From Imbricaverruca yamaguchii (lineage: Eukaryota; Arthropoda; Thecostraca; Neoverrucidae): a stretch of DNA of 64,000 nucleotides. Location: NCBI GenBank assembly GCA_034440575.1, contig JAOTOL010001315.1, positions 266,501-330,500 on the forward strand. Direction: 5' to 3'. The notes under the pieces were generated by a model. The model was not told the origin of the DNA. It saw only the letters and a program-made list of their open reading frames with translations, and ran no database searches. Below are positions 44,556 to 55,744 of this stretch, in pieces; positions within the stretch are counted from its first letter, which is position 1; every line of letters begins with the position of its first letter. The position numbers and the translations under genes were made by a program.

Positions 44556-44561
44556 TTTATT
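44556..44561 (-). terminator. Candidate poly(A) signal for the carboxypeptidase gene
   Basis: TTTATT on the plus strand reads AATAAA on the minus strand, about 350 nt past the stop codon of the carboxypeptidase. It is the only canonical hexamer I noticed nearby on that strand. A single hexamer can occur by chance, so this is a candidate only. Confidence 0.35.
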
Positions 44562-44911
44562 GCGTATACACATGTATTTTGCATGCAGGCGGTTGTGATG
44601 CGTATCTGCACAATATGTTGCGGCATTTCACAGCCAGAATATGCGCTACACCGGGCGAAGTGACCTACCTTCGTTATACAGCCAGGAGGTTCGTCCTGCG
44701 ACAGCCAGAACACACGGTACACACAGAGCACAGTAGCCAGTTTTCGTTATGCTATATGGCCAGGATTCAGGCGGGATTCAGTCCTGCGGTCAGGTGAGTC
44801 ACGCCGCAGCCGCTGTTGCCCTTGAATTCCTCTCAGATCGCAGATGTCGCCTCTCAGATCGCAATCTCCACCGGCTGCTCGCCTCGTTCCGCCACGGCGC
44901 CCGCGCGCTGC

Positions 44912-46297
44912 TCAGGCGCCGCCAAACTCCTTGCCGCTGGTGAAGCGGTTGACCATGTCGTACGCCCACTTGGGCTGGTCGTACGGCAGTATGTGGCCGG
45001 CGTTGCGCACCATGAGCAGCGTCAGCGGCGGCACGTGGCACACGTAGCCGGCCACCTCGTCGTCCACCAGCCACGGCCGGCGGCCGCACCGGCCGAACGC
45101 CGCCTGGCCGCGCCACCGGAGCTTCTCGACCAGCGTCTGCGTGCCGACGTAGTCGACGATGACGTCCAGCTGGCCGCCGTAGAACAGCAGCCGGTAGCCG
45201 GCGTCCAGCAGGCGCTCGAGCGTGCCGCTGACGGAGCGCATCATGTCGCCCTGCAGGTGGAGGTAGACCGCGGACCCGGTCTGGTACTCCAGGCTGCCGA
45301 CGTGGATGGCGGCGCGCACGCTCGGCGACGTCACGTAGCGCGGGTAGTAGCCGAAGTCGGCGGGCGTGTCCTGCAGCAGGTAGTTGTACACCATGTTCAG
45401 GCCGGTGATGCGGGTGTACTCGGCCATGTCGCGGTCGAGCTGTCTGGCGGCGGCCAGGTAGTCGCCGTCGCGGATGTACTGCCTCGTGCGCGCCGCAGCT
45501 TTGACGTACGCGTCGCGGTCGGCGGCGGTGATGAGGCCGATGCTGTAGAGGGAGCTGCCGTAGTAATTCAGCTGGTTGATGGGGTCGCAGAGACCGTCTC
45601 CGATCGCGAGGCCTTTCAGGTTGATCTTCATCTTGGCGGCCTGGTTCTCCTGGTGGATCTTGTACGCGACGGCCGGCACATACTTCCCGGCGTACGACTC
45701 GCCCGTGATGAAGAACTCGTTGGACCGGTACTGCTCGAAGAGCGTGAAGAACTGGTAGAGCGCCGAGTAGAGGTCGCGCGCCACGTCCGCCTCGTTGTCG
45801 GCGTAGCCGCTGTCGTCGCGCGTGAAGCTGAAGCCGGTGCCGACCGGGTTGTCGACGTACAGCATGTTGTGCGTGTTGTGCCAGGAGTAGTTGCGCGCGT
45901 GCAGCTGCAGGCGGGCGTCCACGCTGAACGGCCCGTTCTCGACGAACAGGCCGAAGAGGCTGGAGCCGCCCGGGCCGCCCTGCAGCCACAGCACGGTGGG
46001 CGCCTGCGCCGGCCGGCTCGCCGCCGGGAAAAACCAGAAGAACATGTTGGACTGCGTGCTGGCGTTCGTCGTCAGGAAGCCGGCGAACGAGGCGACCGGC
46101 GTGTCGAGCCCGACGACGCGCGCCAGCTTGCGGCCCTGCGCCAGCTTGCCCGCCTCGATGTAGGGCGTGAGGAACAGCGGGTCGCCGGCGGCGGCGGCGT
46201 CGCGGTGTGGCGGATGCGGCGGGAAGAAGCGGCCCAGCGGAGAGTCCAGCGCCATCGCCAGCGGCAGCGCGCTCAGCAGCACCAGGGTCCACTGCAT
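44912..46297 (-). CDS. Serine carboxypeptidase, S10 family, CPVL/vitellogenic-like
   Basis: A 461-aa intronless reading frame encodes a secretory or lysosomal serine carboxypeptidase, which removes C-terminal residues from peptides. Seen in the sequence: an N-terminal hydrophobic signal peptide (about residues 1-16, MQWTLVLLSALPLAMA); the oxyanion/substrate motif LWLQGGPGGSS (103-113); the nucleophile Ser201 in GESYAGKY; catalytic Asp378 in GGQLDVIVD; catalytic His435 in NAGHILPYDQP. N-glycosylation sequons include NAS (78) and NYS (136). The length fits CPVL-type enzymes (about 470-480 aa). The frame stays open upstream to 46447, but the Met at 46297 is chosen because the signal peptide starts there and a G lies at -3. 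The stop is TGA at 44912-44914. A minus-strand AATAAA lies about 350 nt downstream (44556-44561). No intron is visible, which is unusual for this family in animals; it may be a retrocopy or a lineage with intron loss. Family assignment is secure; the CPVL subgroup is inferred. Confidence 0.93.
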   Translation of the reverse strand: MQWTLVLLSALPLAMALDSPLGRFFPPHPPHRDAAAAGDPLFLTPYIEAGKLAQGRKLARVVGLDTPVASFAGFLTTNASTQSNMFFWFFPAASRPAQAPTVLWLQGGPGGSSLFGLFVENGPFSVDARLQLHARNYSWHNTHNMLYVDNPVGTGFSFTRDDSGYADNEADVARDLYSALYQFFTLFEQYRSNEFFITGESYAGKYVPAVAYKIHQENQAAKMKINLKGLAIGDGLCDPINQLNYYGSSLYSIGLITAADRDAYVKAAARTRQYIRDGDYLAAARQLDRDMAEYTRITGLNMVYNYLLQDTPADFGYYPRYVTSPSVRAAIHVGSLEYQTGSAVYLHLQGDMMRSVSGTLERLLDAGYRLLFYGGQLDVIVDYVGTQTLVEKLRWRGQAAFGRCGRRPWLVDDEVAGYVCHVPPLTLLMVRNAGHILPYDQPKWAYDMVNRFTSGKEFGGA

Positions 46298-47036
46298 CGC
46301 GGCTGGCGGTCGGGCAGCGTCGCGCGCGCGGCGAGCGGCTGGCGACTGAGCTGAGACTGGCCCCCGCTCGTCGTGTCGGCTGCCATGCTCTGGACGGCGG
46401 AGGAGGGCCGTTGTTCGCCAGCGCCGACGCGGCGGCCGACACCGCAACTAGTCACGTGTCCTCCAGCGCTTTGTTTACGGACGTCCCCCGGCCCCTGGCA
46501 CGAGGCGGGTTGAACGGGGTGGCTGCGGCTGCCAGGACAGGGGCGGATGGGGGGGGGCGGTGTGCTCTTCCCACATGGGGAGAGTTGGCGCCCCTCTGGT
46601 GGGAACAGGCGCCTGTGCAGGAAGGCTCCAATGCAGCCCGCCCGCTCAGCGGATTTTTCGGCCAAAAGCACCCTTCTGAGAGGAACAGGCGAGTGTTTCG
46701 AGTACAACCTCGTTCAGCTACCTTCTTTACACAGAAGGCGTCCCTCCAGGGGCGTTCGCAGTGGCTCCCTCCGAGGAAATGGTGTCCATCCAGACAAGTC
46801 CCCTCCCCCGCATGAAAATGTATGAATCCGCTCCCGGCCGGGGACGGGTTCGTCGATGGATCGCGCCGGTATCATCTGTATCACCGAGCACTGACGGCAA
46901 CCGCGGGCAGGCCCGGACAAAACAGCCGGCTATGTATTTCTGCCATCGAGCATCCAATATCCACGCCCGGGACGGGACAAAGCATCTGACATTTGTGTCG
47001 TCGAAAACGTCACATTTTCAGTCAGTCTGACGTTTC
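46298..47036 (-). promoter_or_regulatory. 5' flank and probable promoter region of the carboxypeptidase
   Basis: GC-rich sequence directly upstream of the signal-peptide Met, with no other gene or recognised repeat. I see no convincing TATA box. The first roughly 150 nt are also open in the carboxypeptidase frame but encode an Arg/Pro-rich stretch unlike a signal peptide, so this is read as 5' UTR or promoter. Everything here is inferred from position. Confidence 0.35.
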
Positions 47037-47040
47037 ATCA

Positions 47041-47106
47041 GTGCTAAAATAATGGTTTTCCGTTAGGTGTGAGATGTCGAAACGAGCTCAGTAGGATGTC
47101 GAAATT
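47041..47106 (-). repeat. Repeat E, minus orientation
   Basis: On the minus strand reads CAATTTCGACATCCTACTGA, GTTTCGACATCTCACACC, CCATTATTTTAGCAC. SINE-1 follows at its edge. Confidence 0.6.
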
Positions 47107-47272
47107 GGGGACGAGTAGTCTAGTGGTAAGTTGCCCGTATCGCAATCGAAATGTTGTGGGTTCGAGTCTCACTTGTCGCTACTGTTCGCCCGCGGCCAAT
47201 CGGCGTGAGAGACTGGCGATTCTACATGACTGAACGGTTGATGTGTCGTAAATCCAATAACCAACCAACTAA
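47107..47272 (+). mobile_element. SINE-1, TSD unresolved
   Basis: GGGGACGAGTAGTCTAGTGG head, B-box GGTTCGAGTCT, body and tail AATCCAATAACCAACCAACT. It directly abuts a minus-strand copy of repeat E (47041-47106). Confidence 0.87.
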
Positions 47273-47976
47273 CAGAAAATACTACGAGTATAACTGAAAT
47301 TGCTCAGCCCAATGCAATTATTATTTTCGGGACTCCAGTAATATTGTACCCTGATCTGCTAAAGCCAATTAGGTTTCAATCTCGCCCACTTTGTTTTGCT
47401 AATCTGCATTATTCTGATGAGACAACCCCAAACCTACCTTGTGCTGATTTGATATGATTCGTTGCATCGGTCCGGATTCTTATCGTCGGACTTTCTCGAC
47501 TGACACTGCACTCTATATGCTAAAGAATGTCGAATATCGTGTCCCTGGATTTGCTGTGATAATTTCGCTTATCCGTCAGTGACCAAGCCAACTCTGGTTT
47601 TCCAATCTCCGAAGGTATGAATAATTCTTTCCAGCCACATGCTGCGGGAAGCATGATTTCCCCCTCAAAGTTCAACAACTCGAACATGATCATCTCCAAA
47701 TCAAGATGTATGTTTACCGGACCTTGTTCATGGGTGAAAGAGCCCTCGGAAATGGACGCGGGAAGGTCCTTTTTTGCGGGCGATTACCAGAATGCAACAC
47801 CAAAGCGGCTAATGACTAATGCTCCCGTCGGAAAGTGACGGTGGGGCGTTGCTCCTGTCATCTTCCCCAAACGCCCCCTCGTGTCTGCACTCGCGGGTCA
47901 ACAATGGTTGCCTACAGGCGAGAACAATTCGGCACAATTCGGCAACAATTCCCCGAATATTTTCGTGTTTCCACAC

Positions 47977-48137
47977 TGGGGTCGAGTAGTCTAGGGGCAA
48001 GTTGCTCGTCTCACAATCGAAAGGTTGTGGGTTCGAGTCTCACCTGCCGCTACTCTTCGCCCGCGACCAATCGGCGTGAGAGATTGGCGACGCTGCATGA
48101 CTCGACGGCCGATGTGTCGTAAAACCAATAACCAACC
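47977..48137 (+). mobile_element. SINE-1, perfect 12-bp TSD
   Basis: Full-length copy flanked by GTGTTTCCACAC at 47965-47976 and 48138-48149. Confidence 0.93.
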
Positions 48138-48309
48138 GTGTTTCCACACCGAGCCAGCAGCTTACAGCTCGCGCATGGCTATAGTGGGAGACGAAGTTGA
48201 GCACAAGCAGTTGGCCATGCTTCGTCCCGAACGTGCAGTGTTGCCGGCGCCGTTTTTTTCTCCCTGTACGGGGTCAACCGATGTGGTACGTCAGTCGTCT
48301 GCAGACCGC

Positions 48310-48455
48310 CGTCACGTCACGTCACGTCACGTCACGTCACGTCACGTCACGTCACGTCACGTCACCTCACGTCACGTCACGTCACGTCACGTCACCTCAC
48401 GTCACGTCACGTCACGTCACGTCACGTCACGTCACGTCACGTCACGTCACGTCAC
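48310..48455. repeat. GTCAC pentanucleotide array
   Basis: About 28 units of GTCAC with two CTCAC variants; every junction makes ACGTCAC. Confidence 0.95.
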
Positions 48456-48719
48456 CAGCCGTCATCGATCCCCTCCCGCCGTGCCCCGCCCCTCCCTGTC
48501 GTCGGGCGGATCGGCTTCCGCCGGTCGTTACCGGAGCTCTGAATAACAAGAGAGCTGCCGAACGATGTCGACGGCGACCGGCAGCGCGCCGTTTGGCAGC
48601 AAAAACGACGGCTCGTGAGCTGGCGAAGTCGCTGATGACGGGGCGCCGGGCTGCCGACGGACGTGAAGGAAATTGGGTATTGCTTCATCGATCTCCTAAA
48701 CACACAGACAGGCAGAGGC

Positions 48720-49018
<299 letters not shown>

Positions 49019-49537
49019 TGGATGGTGGGCAGAGGCTGGCGGGCAGAGGGAGGAATGACCGATGAGGAGCAGCGCGACAGCGGTGATGCACTGCCACCGG
49101 GCCCGCCCACCATCGCTTGTCCGATCTCCGCGTCTGTGGCGACCTCCAGGGCCGTTGAGAGCTCAGGGCACGGTCGTGGGCCGGCCATTGGACGGGTCGT
49201 GGTCCTGCGGCGGGACAGCGCGTGGACCTGCGGCGGGCCAGCGCGTGGGCCGACCCGTCCCAGTGGTGGCACGGGACACGCTGACCTCTCGGGCGGCCAC
49301 ATGGCTGGCATGGCCACATCGCTCGCTCGTCATGGCCACATCGCTGGCAGATTACGCGTCTGATCAACGTGTTGGCACTGGCAGTGTGAGCAGCGTTCGA
49401 TGTTATCGTTAGAAGCGTTAGCAGCCAGATGCATGGCGTCTCGGGCGCTGCTGGCTTTTGCCGGCGCTACTGGAATTCCCGAGGTGTGCTGCTCGGCGCA
49501 ATGACCGGCTGTCAGATTTGACCGACTATTATTCTCG
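49019..49537. other. Unique GC-rich sequence
   Basis: Nothing identified. Confidence 0.45.
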
Positions 49538-49703
49538 GGGACGAGTAGTCTAGTGGTAAGTTGCTCGTCTCACAATCGAAAGGTTGTCGGTTCGAGTCTC
49601 ACCTGTCGCTACTCTTCGCCCGCGACCAATCGGCGTGAGACATTGGTGACACTGCATGACTCGGCGGTCGACGTGTCGTAAAACCAATAACCAACCAACC
49701 AAC
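49538..49703 (+). mobile_element. SINE-1, probable imperfect TSD
   Basis: Full-length copy. The flanks CGACTATTATTCTC and CGACTTTTGCTCTC agree at 11 of 14 positions, a plausible aged TSD. Confidence 0.87.
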
Positions 49704-50077
49704 GACTTTTGCTCTCCTGGAGAGAGTACGATCGCCTCCTGTGGGGCGCGCTGGCAATGTGCGGAAAAGCAGCCGGGCACGGTCCTTGCGTTTGGGTTTG
49801 GCGAGCGTGCACGCCCGCCGCGTTGACCCCATGTCGTGTATTTCGCGCCGGCCCGGGCGATGGCTGGGCGCCGCAAACTGGACTCGCCATTCAGCACACC
49901 GCGCAATGTGCACATCCCAGCCCTCCCAACCGGCCCAGATGATCTGAGGGCGTCATGCGGGACGAGACCCGTAATGACTAGGCGTAATATACCCTCACCC
50001 GTGAAGATGGATAACTATGATGCTATGCTATTGCTATCAAGCTATGATAGCAATACTGTAAATTGATTACAATTCAG

Positions 50078-50140
50078 TTATGGGCGCAAAATGACCCTAG
50101 ATGTCGACGCGCCCCTAAACTCCAATCCAATCCAACCAAT
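50078..50140 (+). mobile_element. Mini hairpin-tail element m18
   Basis: TTATGGGCGCAAAATGACCC, GATGTCGACGCGCCCC and an AATCCAATCCAACCAAT tail. Stem intact; TSD not resolved. Confidence 0.63.
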
Positions 50141-50559
50141 GACTAGTCAGGATAACTCTGCTTATGCTTCGTACATCAACACTTGATCAGATGTTGGCTG
50201 GGCAGATTCGGCCGCTCGGTGTGGTCTCAGCCAGAATGTCGTTGCTGTAATGCTGAATATGTTGCTGAAAGTTGGACGTGATGCTAACCGCTTAGAGGAC
50301 CGCCGTTCGTATTAATTATTGCACCTGCTGTGAGAGGTCCCACCCACTGGACATTGCTGCCCGCGGTCTGAGGAGCTGATGTACTCCCAAATAAGACATT
50401 AAGAAACCACATAAAAACGAAAGCCTTAAGCAGCCGGTCGGGCTATTTGGAACAGTCGAAACATCGAATACCGGTGCGTTTAAGCAAAAAGATCCATATA
50501 TTTTCGTAAGTTATAAATTCGTAATGAGCACATGATAAGCTTTCGAATGGTACGTGCTC

Positions 50560-50800
50560 AGTGAAAAATTATTTGTGAAGTAGGATGGAAATATATCATT
50601 TTCTGAACACTCAATCAACGTCCTGCTCCAATAAATATTGACATCCTGCTCCTTGATGAATGCTTGTTAAGTCTTTGTGTATCGTTTTCTAACAGAATCT
50701 CCGTTTATAAGTATCATGCTAATGCTCTCGATAGGGAGTGGTGGTACACGAACATTTCACAACACAATTTCAGGTAAAGGGATTAACTATAACGTGATAT
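50560..50800 (+). mobile_element. Repeat D, second copy
   Basis: Shares with 13454-13715 the order AACACTCAATCAACGTCCTG, CCTGCTCCTTGATGAATG, AAGTATCATGCTAATGCTC and TTTCAGGTAAAGGGATTAAC. Ends uncertain. Confidence 0.6.
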
Positions 50801-50984
50801 GACATACAGTACCAGCTTATAGCATATGTATTTATTCTCCCTATCCTGAATATAGTTATTCCTCAATTATCAATCTCAAAGCAAATGATGAAGGTGCAGT
50901 CATAACGACCTACACCATAGGGTTAAATCTGAATCTGAATCTGAAAGACTTCAGAGACATTTTAAATGACAGTAATTACATGGC

Positions 50985-51050
50985 AAATTTTGACATCCCA
51001 CTGTGCTCGATTCAACAGCTCACACCTAACGACGCGCCATTATTTTAGCC
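50985..51050 (+). repeat. Repeat E, third copy
   Basis: AAATTTTGACATCCCACTGT, CAACAGCTCACACCTAACG, CCATTATTTTAGCC. Confidence 0.58.
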
Positions 51051-51189
51051 CCGCACGGCTTTCGTCTTTCATCCTCCCGGGCCCTGCCGACGAGTCGCGA
51101 AGGCGCGCTCCAGTTTGTGGCGACGCCGCCGCTGGCGCGTTCGATCACGGGGTGATCGAACGATCACGAGGTGATCAAGCGTGATTTAT

Positions 51190-51336
51190 GTCTAGATGAT
51201 TTTTAATTGACTCTTGTTTATTGACATGAGAAATAGGATCATGTATGTAGTTCTATAGAAATGTATTGACGAGAGGGCTGAAAAGCCACATTATTGTGGA
51301 GACCTTAATAAATCTGACTATGACTATGACTATGGT
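51190..51336 (+). mobile_element. Probable LINE 3' end with GACTAT tail
   Basis: GAGAGGGCTGAAAAGCCACA, then ACCTTAATAAATCTGACTAT and GACTATGACTATGG: an AATAAA followed at once by a short tandem tail, as at many non-LTR element ends. A similar TTAAATCTGAATCTGAATCT tail ends near 50946. No coding part remains, so the class is inferred. Confidence 0.4.
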
Positions 51337-51709
51337 GTTGGTGCAGCGGTCCGTGATGCGATGACCTGTGTTCCTGCCGTCCACCCCCCTCCCCCCCCCC
51401 CCCCGTGTAGCCCGAGCCTCGCCGGAGGATTACCGAACGTCGCAGGACAGCGGAACTGCGGCATGTCAGCCGAGAAGCTGGCTCCCGGGGGGCGGCCGGC
51501 GCAGTGTTGTCATGGCAACGGCGACACGAATATCCGCCACGTCGCGCGGAGCTCAGCTTCTTGCGCGCGAATTCGGCCAGCAAATTAAATAAATGAACGC
51601 CTTTGGCGCTCTGGGGATGCCGAATGACATTTGTCTGCTGAACGGACGCCTGGCTGTTTTTGGATGACGCCGGGTGGTTTTCTTTGTCCCGAACCGTTTC
51701 CGGACTCTT

Positions 51710-51798
51710 CGCCCGCGACCATTCGGCGTGAGAGATAGGCGACGCTACACGACTCAACGGTCGATGTGTCGTAAAATCGATAACCAACCAACCAACTG
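51710..51798 (+). mobile_element. SINE-1, 5'-truncated (tRNA head missing)
   Basis: Starts at CTCTTCGCCCGCGACCATTC and continues through the hairpin-tail to AACCAACCAACC. Similar GTTTCCGGA / GTTATCCGGA flanks suggest insertion already truncated. Confidence 0.82.
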
Positions 51799-52646
51799 TT
51801 ATCCGGATCCATTAGTATGTTACTAGAAGTAGAAACCACGACGTTTGGGTGGACATTCTGATTGATCTGGAATCTAACCGGCGGTTCAGTCTCATTCCAA
51901 ACATTCTCATTCCAAAGAATTGCGGTATATTTGCACTAACTGGCCTCGATGTAATTATGTTGTCATATCATCAGCACCCGAATCCACTTTCACGCTCATC
52001 CAACAAGGTATGCACCCGATGACACAATATGTTCATCCCGTGTTACATGTTCATAACCACTATAGTAATGATCGATTTGCAAGTTTTCTCGCTATCAGCG
52101 GTAGCTCTGTTGTAATATGTGAAACTTTTTCTTTTGTCGCAAGACGAAAACAATCTCACTGATTTTTTCACGATCAATGGTTCGTGTTGTATTCCTCTGC
52201 GGAGGCTTCGAGGCAAGAGGATGAATTAACGTAAACTGGAAAATTAAATTAACATCAATGTTAGCTAAGAAGGTTAAAGTATTGTAATTGCTGTTATGAT
52301 TTGCTGACATGGTGGCTCAGTTTGTTCGAGTACCGGTATCCACTGGTGTCGGCTGGGTGTGGTCTTGGCAGGACTCACGAATAGCCACACGCCCTCGCTG
52401 GACGGAAGGGGGTCGGCTGGCACCTGGTGAGGGTGTGGAGAAAGCATGGGGTTGACCGGGCGGCTGCGTCTAGCCATAGGCGACAGGTCAAGCTGCTGGC
52501 TAAACTCTTGGCTGTGGGTTTGAGCGTCCGATGGTGGTGGGGTCGGTATCCACCCGGGCAGCTTTGCTTGGCATGGGATCCTGTTCAATAAAACCGGCCG
52601 CAGCAATTATTTGGATCGCTTTTAACGTGTGATTACGATGAAAACT
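51799..52646. other. Unique sequence, nothing identified
   Basis: Short ORFs only. Confidence 0.45.
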
Positions 52647-52660
52647 TGATTGCATTCGAG

Positions 52661-52823
52661 GGGGGATGAATGGTCTAGGGGTAAGTTACTCGTCTCACAA
52701 TCGAAAGATTGTGGGTTCGAGCCTCACCTGTCGCTACTCTCAGCCCGCGACCAATCGGCGTGAGAGATTGGCAATGCTATGTGACTAAACGGTCGATGTG
52801 TGGTAAAACCAATGACCAACCAA
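52661..52823 (+). mobile_element. SINE-1, perfect 14-bp TSD
   Basis: Full-length copy flanked by TGATTGCATTCGAG at 52647-52660 and 52824-52837. Confidence 0.92.
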
Positions 52824-52887
52824 TGATTGCATTCGAGTTTTGTCTTTATATACCTCCGATGCCAACAACGGAGGCGACCGTTTGCTC

Positions 52888-53031
52888 CTGGGGACGAGCT
52901 TTCTATGGAAATATTGTGTGTTCGAGTCTCACCTATCGTTACTCTTCGCCCGCGACCAATCAGCGTGAGAGACTGGCGACGCTATATGACTCGACGGTCG
53001 ACATGTCGTAAAAACCAATAACCAATCACCG
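52888..53031 (+). mobile_element. SINE-1 with internal head deletion, 12-bp TSD
   Basis: The head is reduced to CTGGGGACGAGCTTTCTATG before TTCGAGTCTCACC; body and tail are intact. TSD GACCGTTTGCTC / GACCATTTGCTC (52876-52887, 53032-53043). It lies about 60 bp after the end of the 52661 copy. Confidence 0.85.
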
Positions 53032-53134
53032 GACCATTTGCTCTTCCCCGCACCGGAAATGAGGCTACCTGCCGCAATATTCCGATGGCACATTCTCGGC
53101 TGGAAGCTGGAATTGCCTGTGGCTGGACTGCGGC

Positions 53135-54520
53135 GGCTCACTGTGCTGGCTGACGGGCGGCACGAGCCTGGCCGACAGCAGAAGCTGTGGTTGACGGGCG
53201 GCACGAACGTGGCTGACGGGCGGCACGAACGTGGCCGACAGCGGAAGCTGTGGCTGACGGGCGGTGCGAACGTGGCCGACAGCGGAAGCTGTGGCTGACT
53301 GACGGCACGAAGCTGGCAGCGGAAGCTGGCCGCTGGCAGCAGAAGCTGGCCGCTGGCAGCATGACCTGGCCGCTGGCAGCAGGACCTGGCCGATGGCAGC
53401 AGAAGCTGGCCGCTGGCAGCAGGACCTGGCCGATGGCAGCGGAAGCTGGCCGCTGGCAGCAGGACCTGGCTGCTGGCAGCTGGCAGCAGAAGCTGGCCGA
53501 TGGCAGCAGGACCTGGCCACTGGCCGCTGGCAGCAGAAGCTGGCCGCTGGCAGCAGAAGCTGGCCGCTGGCAGCAGGACCTGGCTGCTGGCAGCTGGCAG
53601 CAGAAGCTGGCCGATGGCAGCAGGACCTGGCTGCTGGCAGCTGGCAGCAGAAGCTGGCCGATGGCAGCAGGACCTGGCTGCTGGCCGCTGGCAGCAGAAG
53701 CTGGCCGATGGCAGCAGGACCTGGCCGATGGCAGCAGGACCTGGCCGATGGCAGCAGGACCTGGCCGCTGGCAGCAGGACCTGGCCGCTGGCAGCTGGCA
53801 GCAGAAGCTGGCCGATGACAGCAGGACCTGGCCGCTGGCAGCTGGCAGCAGAAGCTGGCCGATGGTAGCAGGACCTGGCTGAGCAGAAGCTGGCCGATGG
53901 TAGCAGAACCTGGCCGCTGGCAGCAGGACCTGGCCGATGGCAGCAGGACCTGGCCGCTGGCAGCAGAAGCTGGCCGCTGGCAGCAGAAGCTGGCCGCTGG
54001 CAGCAGGACCTGGCCGCTGGCAGCAGGACCTGGCCGTTGGCAGCAGGACCTGGCCGCTGGCAGCAGGACCTGGCCGCTGGCAGCAGGACCTGGCCGCTGG
54101 CAGCTGGCAGCAGAAGCTGGCCGATGGCAGCAGGACCTGGCCGCTGGCAGCTGGCAGCAGAAGCTGGCCGATGGTAGCAGGACCTGGCCGCTGGCAGCAG
54201 AAGCTGGCCGATGGCAGCAGAACCTGGCTGCTGGCAGCTGGCAGCAGGACCTGGCCGATGGCAGCAGAACCTGGCTGCTGGCAGCTGGCAGCAGGACCTG
54301 GCCACTGGCAGCAGAAGCTGGCCGATGGCAGCAGGACCTGGCCGATGGCAGCGGGACCTGGCCGATGGCAGCAGGACCTGGCTGCTGGCAGCTGGCAGCA
54401 GGACCTGGCCGATGGCAGCAGGACCTGGCCGTTGGCAGCAGGACCTGGCTGAGCAGAAGCTGGCCGATGGTAGCAGGACCTGGCCGCTGGCAGCAGAAGC
54501 TGGCCGACAGCAGGGGCTGA
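53135..54520. repeat. 20-bp minisatellite with a 40-bp unit at the left
   Basis: A 40-bp unit with GAAGCTGTGGCTGACGGGCG (53160-53300), then about 60 units of GCAGCAGGACCTGGCCGCTG/GCAGCAGAAGCTGGCCGATG. ORFs over 400 aa on both strands are repeat artefacts. Confidence 0.93.
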
Positions 54521-54899
54521 CCGCAGAGGGGCCGAACGGCTCGCCACGTGATATTGCATTTGTCTGGCGCGTCGCGGCTGCCTTCTGCCCGCCGTGATTG
54601 CCCCGCAACGCCGGTGGGAATCTGGCGCGAGATTGCCGGTATTCGGCGCGCCGGCGCCCGGCTGATTGCCACCACTGCCGCCCGCAGGGCACGTGCTGAC
54701 AGGCGTTTCGCCCGCGTGCGGCCGATGTGATGCTGGAAGTTAGCTCTTCCAATTTGGAAATCTGAACGTTGGAAATTGTGCACCCTGGAGAATATCGACG
54801 CCTCGCCGCGCGCTGCCGCCTCGGGGCAGACGGTGGCGCCCGACGGGAACCGGCCACCGTCGACGGGTTCGGCCGATGGTCGGCCTCGGCCCGGTGTGT

Positions 54900-55177
54900 C
54901 CTAAAATTACTTCACCATTAACTGTGTGGATGAAGAGAGAAGTTGCTTGGGAATAGTGAAGGATTGGAAGAAAATAAAGGATCGCCACTGAAGGATTAAA
55001 AGAGCGTAATGACTTTCACTTCAGTCAGATGCATTTTACAGTATTTCGCAGTCGTGCGCACGATGACTGCCCATACATCATGTGGCAAACTCGTAAAGCC
55101 CTAAGACAAGGATGAAATAGCACCATTCCATTAACTGTGAATTTCCAGGTCACGTCGTCAATTATTTTACACTGGCT
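54900..55177 (+). mobile_element. Repeat F, copy with perfect 14-bp TSD
   Basis: CACCATTAACTGTGTGGATG ... CCATTAACTGTGAATTTCC ... AATTATTTTACACTGG. Flanked by TCGGCCCGGTGTGT at 54886-54899 and 55178-55191. Confidence 0.72.
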
Positions 55178-55692
55178 TCGGCCCGGTGTGTGTGGTGGGT
55201 GTGGTGTGTGTGACCGCGCCGGGGGAGGGACGGACGGAGCCGCAGCCGGGGTGGAGTGAGTCCCGGCGTCGGCCGACCGGAGGCGCTGCTGTCGCCGACC
55301 CCAGTCAGTGGTGCGGCGTTCACTGTGGCTGCCCACCAGGGTCGTTCTCAATGGACACCGATTGCGGGATGAAGGGAAGATCGCCAGCAGCGACGTGGTA
55401 GATGCTGGCGCTCTGCATGCTGCCGCTTGTTGTGGGGCTGGACTAGGAGCAAGTCGAGGCGGCCACAGAGACCATTCCCCACCCACCCAAGGGGCCGACT
55501 TTTGCTGAAGTTTTGCACTAAAAAGGCATTCTCTTGAATTGTAAGATCATTTTATCACACAAATATTGCCTTAAGCAGACCAGACGTATGTAAGCTGTGG
55601 AAATCTGGTGCTTGTTTTCCAGCACGAATATTTTTTTTTAAAGATCTCTCCGCCCCAAACAAGATGGGCGGGGATAATTGCAGAGAAAACCG

Positions 55693-55744
55693 CAGCATGA
55701 AGAAACGACCGAATGGACCTCCATTCGGTCGTTTCTTCATGCTG
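55693..55744. repeat. Perfect palindrome, 25-bp arms, 2-nt spacer
   Basis: Arms start CAGCATGAAGAAACGACCGA and mirror exactly around CC at 55718-55719. Beyond the arms the left GGGGATAATTGC and right GTAGTTGTCCCC continue the symmetry imperfectly, with about 10 extra bases on the left. Confidence 0.9.

Noticed and set aside
44816..46442. 512- and 547-aa ORFs overlapping the carboxypeptidase on the opposite strand and in another frame
   Set aside because: Shadow ORFs of a GC-rich gene; only the called frame carries the S10 motifs.
52929..54857. A 642-aa minus-strand ORF and several 200-570-aa ORFs
   Set aside because: Produced by the 20-bp minisatellite, which lacks stop codons in several frames; the ends run into a SINE and unique noncoding DNA.
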